Both the position numbers and the translations under genes were made by a program. Below the pieces are notes generated by a model. That model searched no databases, had not been told where the DNA came from, and saw only the letters and a program-made list of their open reading frames with translations. From positions 1 through 43,692 of the forward strand of contig VBOX01000071.1 of the NCBI GenBank assembly GCA_005893265.1: a stretch of DNA of 43,692 nt, read 5' to 3'. This DNA comes from Candidatus Eiseniibacteriota bacterium. GTDB lineage: Bacteria; Eisenbacteria; RBG-16-71-46; SZUA-252. Of the stretch, positions 15,714 through 22,990 are shown piece after piece (position 1 is the first letter of the stretch; each line of letters begins with the position of its first letter).

Positions 15714-16987
15714 GGCGCGAGCCCGAAGCGCCCGAGCGCCTCGAGCGAGAGCGCGGCGGATCGGGACGCAACCTCCGCCGCCCGCACCGCGCCCTCCCCC
15801 ATGCGGCGCATGGTTTCCGGAGTGTCCAGCAAGGCGCGAACGGCCTCGCTCGCCTCCGCGGCATCCTTCACCTCAAGGATCGCACGCTCGCGAGCGAGCG
15901 CCTCGACGCCTTCTTGGACCGCGTCCGAGTAGGGTCCCACGACCACCGCGCACCCGCGCGCGGCCGGCTCGAGCACGTTGTGCCCTCCGTACGGGGCGAA
16001 CGTTCCCCCGACGATCGCGATCCCGGCCGATTCGTAGGCGAGCGGGAGCTCGCCCAGGGTCGCAAGGACCCCCACCCGGGGCGGAGGAGCGGACTTGAGC
16101 CGGGCGACCCAGGCGGAGAAGTCCTCTCGTCCGCGGTCTTCCTCGCGGCGGATCGAGATCGGTACGGCGGAAGCCCCGAGCGCGGCAAGCACGCGTTCGG
16201 TACCGTCCTTGTGACGCGGCGCCACGACGAGGGCTCGGGCGTCGGGGCGGGCCAGGCTCCGCGCCAGCCCGACCGCGACCTCCTCCTCACCCGGTCTCAA
16301 GCTTCCGAACACGACGGTAGGTCTTTCGGCCGGGTCGCGCGGCGCGCCTGCTTGCGGCGGCTCGGCCTTGAGATCGCCCGTCACCGCGATCCGCGAGGGA
16401 GGCACGCCCAGCGAGCGGAACCGTTCGGCGTGACGCTCCGATTGGGCGAGCACCCAGACTCCATCCCCGAAAAGGGCCCGTCCCGCTAGACCCCATCGCA
16501 GGAGACGCCGGCGGGTACGGTCGGAGACCGCGGCGCTGACGAAAACGACGGCGACCGATCGGCGGCGCGATTCCAAGATCATATGCGGCCAAATCTCCGT
16601 TTCCACGATGTCGAGACGCCGCGGCGCGGCGCTCGCCAGAAAAGAGCGAACGAGCTGCGGCAGGTCGAGGGGCGCGATCCTGGCGATCACCCGATCTCCC
16701 AGGTCGCGGCGCGCGCGGGCGAGCCCCCGCTGGGTCCGCGTCGTGAGAAGGAGGGGACCCCGCTGCCCCGCGCCGAGGAGCGCCGTGACCCAGGCGCGCG
16801 CGGCCACCACCTCCCCCATCGAGGCGGCGTGGATCCAGACGCGTCCCGCGGCGCCGGCGAGATCCTCGCTCGCGCCAGTGAGGGCCGACCGCCAGGTGCT
16901 CTCCGGGCCGCCGAAGCCGCGGATGAGCGGGGCCGCGGCCCCGGCCAGCATCGCCGCGCTCCGGTACGCAAGGAGACCGAGCGGCAT
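15710..16987 (-). CDS. waaA: Kdo transferase
   Basis: GT30 enzyme transferring Kdo from CMP-Kdo to lipid IVA. 425 residues from ATG 16987, which overlaps the lpxB stop by one base (TGATG). N-terminal hydrophobic anchor, WIHAASMGEVVAARAW (family motif around the catalytic Glu), ETEIWPHMILESRRR, a UDP/CMP-sugar domain with FGSLRPGEEEV, and GGTFAPYGGHNVLEPAA, the family's C-terminal signature. Shows that the organism makes Kdo-containing LPS. No Kdo synthesis genes are in the window. Confidence 0.93.
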   Translation of the reverse strand: MPLGLLAYRSAAMLAGAAAPLIRGFGGPESTWRSALTGASEDLAGAAGRVWIHAASMGEVVAARAWVTALLGAGQRGPLLLTTRTQRGLARARRDLGDRVIARIAPLDLPQLVRSFLASAAPRRLDIVETEIWPHMILESRRRSVAVVFVSAAVSDRTRRRLLRWGLAGRALFGDGVWVLAQSERHAERFRSLGVPPSRIAVTGDLKAEPPQAGAPRDPAERPTVVFGSLRPGEEEVAVGLARSLARPDARALVVAPRHKDGTERVLAALGASAVPISIRREEDRGREDFSAWVARLKSAPPPRVGVLATLGELPLAYESAGIAIVGGTFAPYGGHNVLEPAARGCAVVVGPYSDAVQEGVEALARERAILEVKDAAEASEAVRALLDTPETMRRMGEGAVRAAEVASRSAALSLEALGRFGLAP

Positions 16988-18126
16988 CAGGCCGCTCCAC
17001 CCGATCCGACGAACTCGATCAGGGCCGCGGCGGCACGATCGGCCGCCCCGGGCCCACCCAGCCGTTCGGAGATCCGTGCGAACGCCCGGAGCTGCGCGTC
17101 GCGCGCGGCCGGGTCGGTCAGGAGCTTCGCCAGCTCGGCCGCCACACGAGGCCCCGTCGCGTTCCGCTGGATCAGCTCCGGCGCCGCCCGCGTCCCCGCG
17201 ACAAGGTTCGCGAGCCCGATGGAAGGAACCTTCACGAGGCGCTTGGCGATTTCGTAGTTGACCCATCCGGTCTTGTACACGATCACCTGGGGCACGCCCA
17301 GGGCCGCCGTCTCGAGCGTCGCGGTGCCCGACGCGACCACCGCGACATCCGCCCCACGAACCAGCTCCTTCGCATCGCCGCGCCAATGGTGCGGCATCAG
17401 GATATCCCAGAGGGCGCGGATCTCCGGAGTGCGGAGCGCGGCCGTCACCTGGCCCGCGTCGCTCACCGCCGCCCGCACCCGGCCGCCCAGCTGCGCGATG
17501 ACGCGGGCCGCCCCGTCGAGCATCGGAGCCAGATGCCGGCGCACTTCATCACGCCTGCTCCCCGGGAGAAGCGCCAGCAGTTGCTCCCTGGGATCGAGCC
17601 CGAGCATCTCTTTCACCTCGGCCCGGCGCTCGGGCTGGGGATGGAGCGCGCCCGCGGGATGCCCGACCCACCGCGCGGCGGCCCCTCCCTCCTCGAGGAG
17701 CGCCGATTCGAAGTCGAACAGGAGCAGCGTGAGATCGACGTCCTCGCGCAGCCGGCGGATTCTTCCGCGACCCCACGCCCAGATCTGAGGGCAGACGTAG
17801 TAGACCACGCGATTCCCCATGCGTTTCGCGGCACGCGCGAGCGCAAGGTGAAGCCCGGGCGAATCGATCGGGATGAAGACGGCGTCCGGGTGGGCGGCCA
17901 GGAGACGGAGGAGCCCGCGGCGGGCGTTGTGGATCTCGGGAAGGCGGCCGAGAACGGAGGCAAAGCCCATAACGGCGATCGATTCCATGGACGCGATCGT
18001 TTCGAGCCCGGCCTCGCGGAGCATGGGCCCGCCGATTCCCTTAGCCTGGAACGACACGCCCCGCGCACGGAGGGCGGCCAAGAGGTCGGCCCCGAGGCGG
18101 TCCCCGGAGGGCTCGCCCGCGGACAC
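16987..18126 (-). CDS. lpxB: Lipid A disaccharide synthase
   Basis: GT19 enzyme joining UDP-2,3-diacyl-GlcN and lipid X. Motifs: SAGEPSGDRLGADLL at the start, VCPQIWAWGRGRI, ALLPGSRRDEVRRHLAPML and ASGTATLETAALGVPQVIVYKT. The coordinates use the GTG at 18126, but this lacks the first beta strand. In the same frame the strand is encoded just upstream (KFPLLI before VSAGEPSGD), and the only start-like codon there is a CTG at 18147, which overlaps the previous stop as CTGA. I think the true start is that CTG. 379 residues as listed, about 386 with the extension. Confidence 0.92.
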   Translation of the reverse strand: MSAGEPSGDRLGADLLAALRARGVSFQAKGIGGPMLREAGLETIASMESIAVMGFASVLGRLPEIHNARRGLLRLLAAHPDAVFIPIDSPGLHLALARAAKRMGNRVVYYVCPQIWAWGRGRIRRLREDVDLTLLLFDFESALLEEGGAAARWVGHPAGALHPQPERRAEVKEMLGLDPREQLLALLPGSRRDEVRRHLAPMLDGAARVIAQLGGRVRAAVSDAGQVTAALRTPEIRALWDILMPHHWRGDAKELVRGADVAVVASGTATLETAALGVPQVIVYKTGWVNYEIAKRLVKVPSIGLANLVAGTRAAPELIQRNATGPRVAAELAKLLTDPAARDAQLRAFARISERLGGPGAADRAAAALIEFVGSGGAA

Positions 18127-18143
18127 GATGAGAAGCGGGAACT

Positions 18144-19112
18144 TCAGACGGGCAGATCCAGCGGCATGTTCCGTACCGCCTGGGCCCGCACTTCCTCCGC
18201 GACCCCGAGCGCTCGGAGCGCGACCTCGGTCTCGTCCCAGGAGCCCTCCGGCTCGCGCGCCATCGCGAGGAAGTGCATGAGCTCCGACTCGAGCGGGTCG
18301 CGCGCCTCGACGCGGACCTCGAGCGGCCGGATGCGGCGGAACAGGTCCTCGGGCGCGTTGGGATCCGGGGGCTTCAGCTCATACGCCTCGACGCTCCGGT
18401 TCAAGCAATCGACCGAAACGTATTCGTTCGCCTCGAAGAAGCGGATCTTGCGCACTTTCTCGCGCGACACCCGACTCGCCGTCAGGTTCGCCACGCACCC
18501 GCTCGCGAAGGTGAGGCGCGCGTTCGCGATATCGATTCGCGGGGTCAGGACCGGCACGCCGACCGCACGCACCTCAGTTACGTCGGACCGCGTGATCCAG
18601 AGCGCGAGGTCCAGGTCGTGGATCATGAGGTCGAGGATCACGTCGACGTCGATCCCCCGGGGCACGATCGGAGCCAGTCGATGTGCCTCGATGAATCGCG
18701 GCGCCCTGAGGTGCGGCCGGACGGCCTGGACCGCGGGATTGAAGCGCTCGACCTGTCCCACGAAGAGCGCGCGCTTCTGCGCGCGAGCGGCGGCGAGCAT
18801 CGCGGCGCCCTGCTCCGCGGTCTGGGCCATCGGTTTCTCCACGAGGACGTGGAGCCCGCGCGAGAGGCAGTAGAGCGCGAGGTCGGCGTGCCGCGGCGTG
18901 GGCGCCGCGATGGACACCACGTCGACGCGGTCCGCCAGCTCCTCCAGGGTCCCGAACGACTCGAGGCCCAGCTCTCGTTCGGCGCGCTCCCGCGCGACCG
19001 GATCGGGATCGAATCCCCCTACGAGCGTGGCCCCCTCGATCTTGGCCCAGGCGCGCACGTGATGGCTGCCGAGGTGTCCGACCCCGACCACCCCCACGCG
19101 GAGCCGGCTCAC
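18144..19112 (-). CDS. Gfo/Idh/MocA oxidoreductase, possibly GnnA-like
   Basis: 322 residues from a GTG at 19112 that overlaps the lpxA stop (GTGA). N-terminal NAD-binding motif LRVGVVGVGHLGSHHVRAWA, then GLHVLVEKPMAQT, whose EKP lysine is the family's catalytic-site mark, and a C-terminal alpha/beta domain with LDLMIHDLDLALW (conserved His). The family oxidises or reduces sugars and their nucleotide forms. Its position between lpxA and lpxB suggests action on UDP-GlcNAc-type lipid A precursors. GnnA, the UDP-GlcNAc 3-dehydrogenase that leads to 2,3-diamino lipid A, belongs to this family and is found beside lpxA in some bacteria. No GnnB aminotransferase is seen here, so the role is unproven. 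Confidence 0.8.
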   Translation of the reverse strand: MSRLRVGVVGVGHLGSHHVRAWAKIEGATLVGGFDPDPVARERAERELGLESFGTLEELADRVDVVSIAAPTPRHADLALYCLSRGLHVLVEKPMAQTAEQGAAMLAAARAQKRALFVGQVERFNPAVQAVRPHLRAPRFIEAHRLAPIVPRGIDVDVILDLMIHDLDLALWITRSDVTEVRAVGVPVLTPRIDIANARLTFASGCVANLTASRVSREKVRKIRFFEANEYVSVDCLNRSVEAYELKPPDPNAPEDLFRRIRPLEVRVEARDPLESELMHFLAMAREPEGSWDETEVALRALGVAEEVRAQAVRNMPLDLPV

Positions 19113-20014
19113 CGCACGATGCCTCGCTCCGAGCTGCGTACGAACTCGATGAATTCGTGGATCTCGGGATAGGGCTTCAGGTCCCGCGCGATCCGCGAGA
19201 GCGCCTGGGACACGTTGAGCTGAGACCGGTAGAGGATGCGATACGCGCGCTTGAGCTCCAGGCGCACCTCGGCAGGGATGCCGCGGCGGTCCATTCCGAC
19301 CGAATTGAGCCCGCACGCGCGGAGGGGATTGCCCGCCACTTTGACGAACGGCGGCACGTCTTGCGGCACGCGCGACGCGCCTCCCACGAACGCGTGGCAT
19401 CCGATCGTGACGAATTGATGCACCGGGGTCATGCCGCCGATGATCGCGTAGTCGTCCACCCGCACGTGGCCGCCGAGATTCACGGCGTTCGCGAGGATGA
19501 CGTGATTTCCGATGAGGCAATTATGGGCGATATGCGTGTAGGCCATGAGCAGGACGTGATCCCCGACGATCGTGGACTCTCGCTCCTCCGTCGCGGCATG
19601 GATCGTCGCGTACTCGCGCACGATCGTGTCGTGCCCGATGACGACTTCCGTCGGCGCGCCTCGAAACTTGAGGTCCTGAGGGATGTTGCCGATCACGGCC
19701 CCGTGATGCACCTGGCAGCGAGGCCCGATCGTGGTCCTGCCTTCGAGGATCACGTGGAGCCCCACCTGCGTCCCTTCACCGAGCCGTACCCGCGGCCCGA
19801 TGTAGGCGAACGGCCCGATCACAACGCCCGGGCTGAGTTCGGCCCCCTTGGCCACGATCGCCGTAGGATGGACCGCGGGCGGCGTGTCGTGCAGCTCGGG
19901 GAACGGAACGACCGCGCCCGGGACGCGCGCCCAGGTGCCGGTGAGCCCGTCCGCTTCAGGAATCGCGATCGACAATGCTTGAGAGAAGCTCTGCTTCCGC
20001 GACGAGGTCTCCAT
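19109..20014 (-). CDS. lpxA: UDP-N-acetylglucosamine acyltransferase
   Basis: First step of lipid A synthesis: moves a 3-hydroxyacyl chain from ACP to UDP-GlcNAc. Left-handed beta helix of hexapeptide repeats (from VHPTAIVAKGAELSPGVVIG), the catalytic His region MAYTHIAHNCLIGNHV, and HQFVTIGCHAFVGG, plus a C-terminal helical domain. 301 residues from ATG 20014, about 40 longer at the N-terminus than usual and overlapping lpxC-fabZ by 59 bases; a TTG at 19974 would give a shorter form. The last codons overlap the oxidoreductase by 4 bases. Confidence 0.92.
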   Translation of the reverse strand: METSSRKQSFSQALSIAIPEADGLTGTWARVPGAVVPFPELHDTPPAVHPTAIVAKGAELSPGVVIGPFAYIGPRVRLGEGTQVGLHVILEGRTTIGPRCQVHHGAVIGNIPQDLKFRGAPTEVVIGHDTIVREYATIHAATEERESTIVGDHVLLMAYTHIAHNCLIGNHVILANAVNLGGHVRVDDYAIIGGMTPVHQFVTIGCHAFVGGASRVPQDVPPFVKVAGNPLRACGLNSVGMDRRGIPAEVRLELKRAYRILYRSQLNVSQALSRIARDLKPYPEIHEFIEFVRSSERGIVR

Positions 20015-21308
20015 CGACGTAGGCCTTCCCCTCCATCTTGCAGATCCGTGATTTCAGGCGAAGGAGCTTCAGCTCAAATCGGAGCTGGTCACCGGGCCGG
20101 ACCGGTTTCCGGAATTTGGCCCGGTCGATTCCGATGAAGTAGACCAGCTTCTCCTTCGGTTGGTACGACGAGTTTAAGAGCAGAACCCCGCCGCATTGCG
20201 CCATCGCCTCGATAATGAGCACCGCGGGCATGATGGGGTGGCCGGGGAAATGGCCCACGAAAAAGGGCTCGTTGATTGTGACGTTCTTGATCCCGACGAC
20301 GCGGTTCTCCTCGAGGCTCAGGATCCGGTCGATGAGCAGGAAGGGATACCGGTGCGGCATGATCTTCATGATGGCGTTGATGTCGAGTTGGAGCGATTTG
20401 CGCGCGCCGGACGCGCCGCGGGCGCCGTTTCCCTTGCCGGCACGACCGGCCTTCTCGGGTCGCTCCGTCGCGGCCAGCCGCTGGACGAAACGCACGTTGG
20501 TCGCGTGACCGGACTTGATCGACACGAAATGTCCGAGCGCGGGCCGACCCAATAGATAGAGATCGCCGATGAAATCCAGGATCTTGTGGCGCACGAACTC
20601 ATTGTCGAACCGGAGCGGCTCCTGGTTCAAGATCCCGGTCGGCTGGACCACCACGGCGTTCTGCAGGGTGCCGCCCAGGATCATTCCCCGCGCCCGGAGC
20701 GCGTCCACGTCGCGCTGGAGCACGAACGTGCGCGCCGGTGCGATCTCGCGGATGAAGACGTCGCGGTCGATGTCGTAGGTGGCGTGCTGGGTCCCCAAAT
20801 AGGCATCATCGTATTCGATCGTGAACGTGATGCGCAGCCCGTCGTGTGGAAGCCCGACAAGCACCACTCCGTTTTCTTCATAGCGCACCGGCTCGCTCAC
20901 GCGGAAGTAGCGCCGCGGGACGTGTTGGTCCACGAGCCCGGCCTCCTGGAACATGCGAACGTAGGGCGCGGCGCTGCCGTCGCGCGGCTCAGCGGGTTCC
21001 TTGGAGGTGAGAGCGATGACGAGGTTATCGATCTCGAGCCCCGCCGCTGCGGCGAGGATGTGCTCCACCGTGTGCACCTCGGCGTCGCCGCTCTTCAAGA
21101 TCGTGCGCCGCATCTCCTCGGTGTCGGCGCAGGCGTACCGCGGCGAGACAGGGATCTCCGGCGCGCCGGGCAGGTCGAGCCGGACAAAACGAATTCCGGA
21201 ATCGGCAGGAGCCGGGCGGAATTCCACCCGGCAGGGCTGCCCTGTGTGGAGACCGACCCCCTCGAACGAGATGGGTTTCGCGATCGTGCGCTGGTTGGGC
21301 GTGATCAC
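19956..21308 (-). CDS. lpxC: LpxC-FabZ fusion (deacetylase / hydroxyacyl-ACP dehydratase)
   Basis: Bifunctional 450-residue protein. Residues 1-290 are LpxC, the zinc deacetylase committing UDP-GlcNAc to lipid A: KPISFEGVGLHTGQPC, the zinc motif HTVEHILAAA, and a C-terminal metal-site region FVRHKILDFIGDLYLLGRP with KSGHATN. A Gly/Ala/Arg-rich linker (about 292-306) leads to FabZ (about 307-450): MKIMPHRYPFLLIDRIL, FFVGHFPGHPIMPAVLIIEA, the hot-dog fold with catalytic His and Glu. The fusion is known from Bacteroidetes, Chlorobi and similar groups. GTG 21308 overlaps the lpxD stop (GTGA). Confidence 0.95.
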   Translation of the reverse strand: MITPNQRTIAKPISFEGVGLHTGQPCRVEFRPAPADSGIRFVRLDLPGAPEIPVSPRYACADTEEMRRTILKSGDAEVHTVEHILAAAAGLEIDNLVIALTSKEPAEPRDGSAAPYVRMFQEAGLVDQHVPRRYFRVSEPVRYEENGVVLVGLPHDGLRITFTIEYDDAYLGTQHATYDIDRDVFIREIAPARTFVLQRDVDALRARGMILGGTLQNAVVVQPTGILNQEPLRFDNEFVRHKILDFIGDLYLLGRPALGHFVSIKSGHATNVRFVQRLAATERPEKAGRAGKGNGARGASGARKSLQLDINAIMKIMPHRYPFLLIDRILSLEENRVVGIKNVTINEPFFVGHFPGHPIMPAVLIIEAMAQCGGVLLLNSSYQPKEKLVYFIGIDRAKFRKPVRPGDQLRFELKLLRLKSRICKMEGKAYVDGDLVAEAELLSSIVDRDS

Positions 21309-22342
21309 CGCGGCTCTTTGGAACCCTCGAGCTCGTCCACGCGGCGTTTCAGCCGGCGCACCGTCTGGATGAGCTCGGGCAAATTCCGGATGCTCGCCTC
21401 GATGCGCTTCGCTTGCCGGAGCGGCATGGCTGGGTAGCCGAACATGCGCTCGCCGGCCTTGACCGACTTGGAGACGCCCGATTGGGCGCCGACGGACGCG
21501 CCGTCCCCGATCTCAATGTGCCCGACGATGCCGACCTGTCCCGCGAGCACCACGTGGTCTCCGAGCACGGTGCTGCCCGAAATGCCCACCTGAGCCACGA
21601 TGATGCAGTTCTCGCCGACCTGGACGTTGTGAGCGATCTGCACCAGGTTGTCGATCTTGCTGCCCGCCCCGATACGGGTGGTTCCGGTCGTCGCTCGGTC
21701 GATGGTGACGTTGGCTCCGATCTCGACGTCGTCCTCGACGACCACGTTCCCGACCTGGGGAAGCTTGCGATACACGTCGCCGTCGCGGACGAACCCGAAC
21801 CCGTCGCTTCCGACAACGGTCCCGGAGTGGACGATGACCCGGTCGCCGAGGACGCACTCCTCGCGAACCGTCACGTTCGGGTAGAGCAATATCTCGTCCC
21901 CGAGCCGTGCGCGCGCACCGACGTAGCAGCCCGCGTGCACGATCGCGCGCGCGCCGATGGAGGCGCCGCGCTCGATCACCACGTACGGGCCGATCGACGC
22001 GTCCTGGGCGACATAGGCTTCTTCCGAGACCACCGCGGTCGGATGCACGCCGGCGCACGGACGCTCGGCCTCGCCGGCGAAGAGACGAATCGCCTTGAGG
22101 AAGGCGAGGTAGGGATTTGGATTCTGGATCAGCGGCTTTCCGATGCTCCGGTGGTTCTCCGAAACGATGATCGCGGAAGCCTGGGTTTGATCGAGATAGG
22201 ATTCATACCGCGGATTCGCCAGAAACGTCAGGTCACCCTCGCGGGCTTCGCGAATGCCGGCCACGCCCGTAATCTCGACGGAGCCATCGCCGACGACCGT
22301 GCCGTCGATCGCCTTCGCGACCGCCTCCAGCGTGACCTTCAT
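21305..22342 (-). CDS. lpxD: UDP-3-O-(3-hydroxyacyl)glucosamine N-acyltransferase
   Basis: Third step of lipid A synthesis. 345 residues: N-terminal uridine-binding domain with LTFLANPRYESYL, hexapeptide beta helix (VHPTAVVSEEAYVAQDASIG onward), catalytic His in VQIAHNVQVGENC, and a C-terminal helix EASIRNLPELIQTVRRLKRR. ATG 22342 is preceded by AGGGGAG. Lies 44 bases downstream of skp, in the conserved order bamA-skp-lpxD-lpxC/fabZ-lpxA. Confidence 0.95.
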   Translation of the reverse strand: MKVTLEAVAKAIDGTVVGDGSVEITGVAGIREAREGDLTFLANPRYESYLDQTQASAIIVSENHRSIGKPLIQNPNPYLAFLKAIRLFAGEAERPCAGVHPTAVVSEEAYVAQDASIGPYVVIERGASIGARAIVHAGCYVGARARLGDEILLYPNVTVREECVLGDRVIVHSGTVVGSDGFGFVRDGDVYRKLPQVGNVVVEDDVEIGANVTIDRATTGTTRIGAGSKIDNLVQIAHNVQVGENCIIVAQVGISGSTVLGDHVVLAGQVGIVGHIEIGDGASVGAQSGVSKSVKAGERMFGYPAMPLRQAKRIEASIRNLPELIQTVRRLKRRVDELEGSKEPR

Positions 22343-22386
22343 GGTTACTCCCCTTGAATCGGTTCGCGCCCCGCTTCGGGGACCCG

Positions 22387-22974
22387 CTACTGCGATCCAC
22401 CCGAAGTGGCTGGAGCCGCGGTCGGCACTCCGCCCGAATCTTCCTTCCGGAGCTGGTCCAGAACCCGATCCGTGAGATCGAGCGACTTGTCGCCGAAGAT
22501 GATGTTGCCGTCCGCCGCGTCCAAGATGATCGAGTAGCCTTCACCCGAACCAATGGTCGAAACTATCTTGTGCACGCGATCGACGATTGGTTTCAGATAC
22601 TGCTCGTTCAGCTTCGAAACAGAGCCCTGGGGACCCCAGTTCTTTTGAACGAAGGCGTCGTAGTCGGCGATCTTTTTCTGTAGGGCCTGGTTTTGCTCGT
22701 CGCGCTTTGCCTCACTCAGCATCGGGCCCTGTGAGTCGAGCTTGCGTTGAAGATCGTCGATCTCGACCTTTTTTTCCTTCGCGGTCTTGGTGAGCTCCTG
22801 AACCTCCCGGTTGAACGACTTCTGGGCCTCTTGCGTGCCCGCATACTCGGCAAAGATGCGCTCGGAGTCAATGAAGCCGATTTTCAGATCCGCCGCCACA
22901 GCGGGGCGCGAAACAGTCAGGCAAAGTACAGAGACGGCCCAGACTACCGTACCCCATGACCGCTGTCGAGTCAT
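22387..22974 (-). CDS. skp: Skp/OmpH periplasmic chaperone
   Basis: Holds unfolded outer-membrane proteins in the periplasm. 195 residues with a cleavable signal peptide (hydrophobic core VVWAVSVLCLTV, cleavage after AVA near residue 27), a beta strand LKIGFIDSERIFAEY, a long charged coiled coil (about 45-130) and a C-terminal strand ILDAADGNIIFG. A strong AGGAGG site precedes the ATG at 22974. Adjacent to bamA as in many Gram-negatives. Confidence 0.9.
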   Translation of the reverse strand: MTRQRSWGTVVWAVSVLCLTVSRPAVAADLKIGFIDSERIFAEYAGTQEAQKSFNREVQELTKTAKEKKVEIDDLQRKLDSQGPMLSEAKRDEQNQALQKKIADYDAFVQKNWGPQGSVSKLNEQYLKPIVDRVHKIVSTIGSGEGYSIILDAADGNIIFGDKSLDLTDRVLDQLRKEDSGGVPTAAPATSGGSQ

Positions 22975-22990
22975 ATGCTAATCCCTCCTG

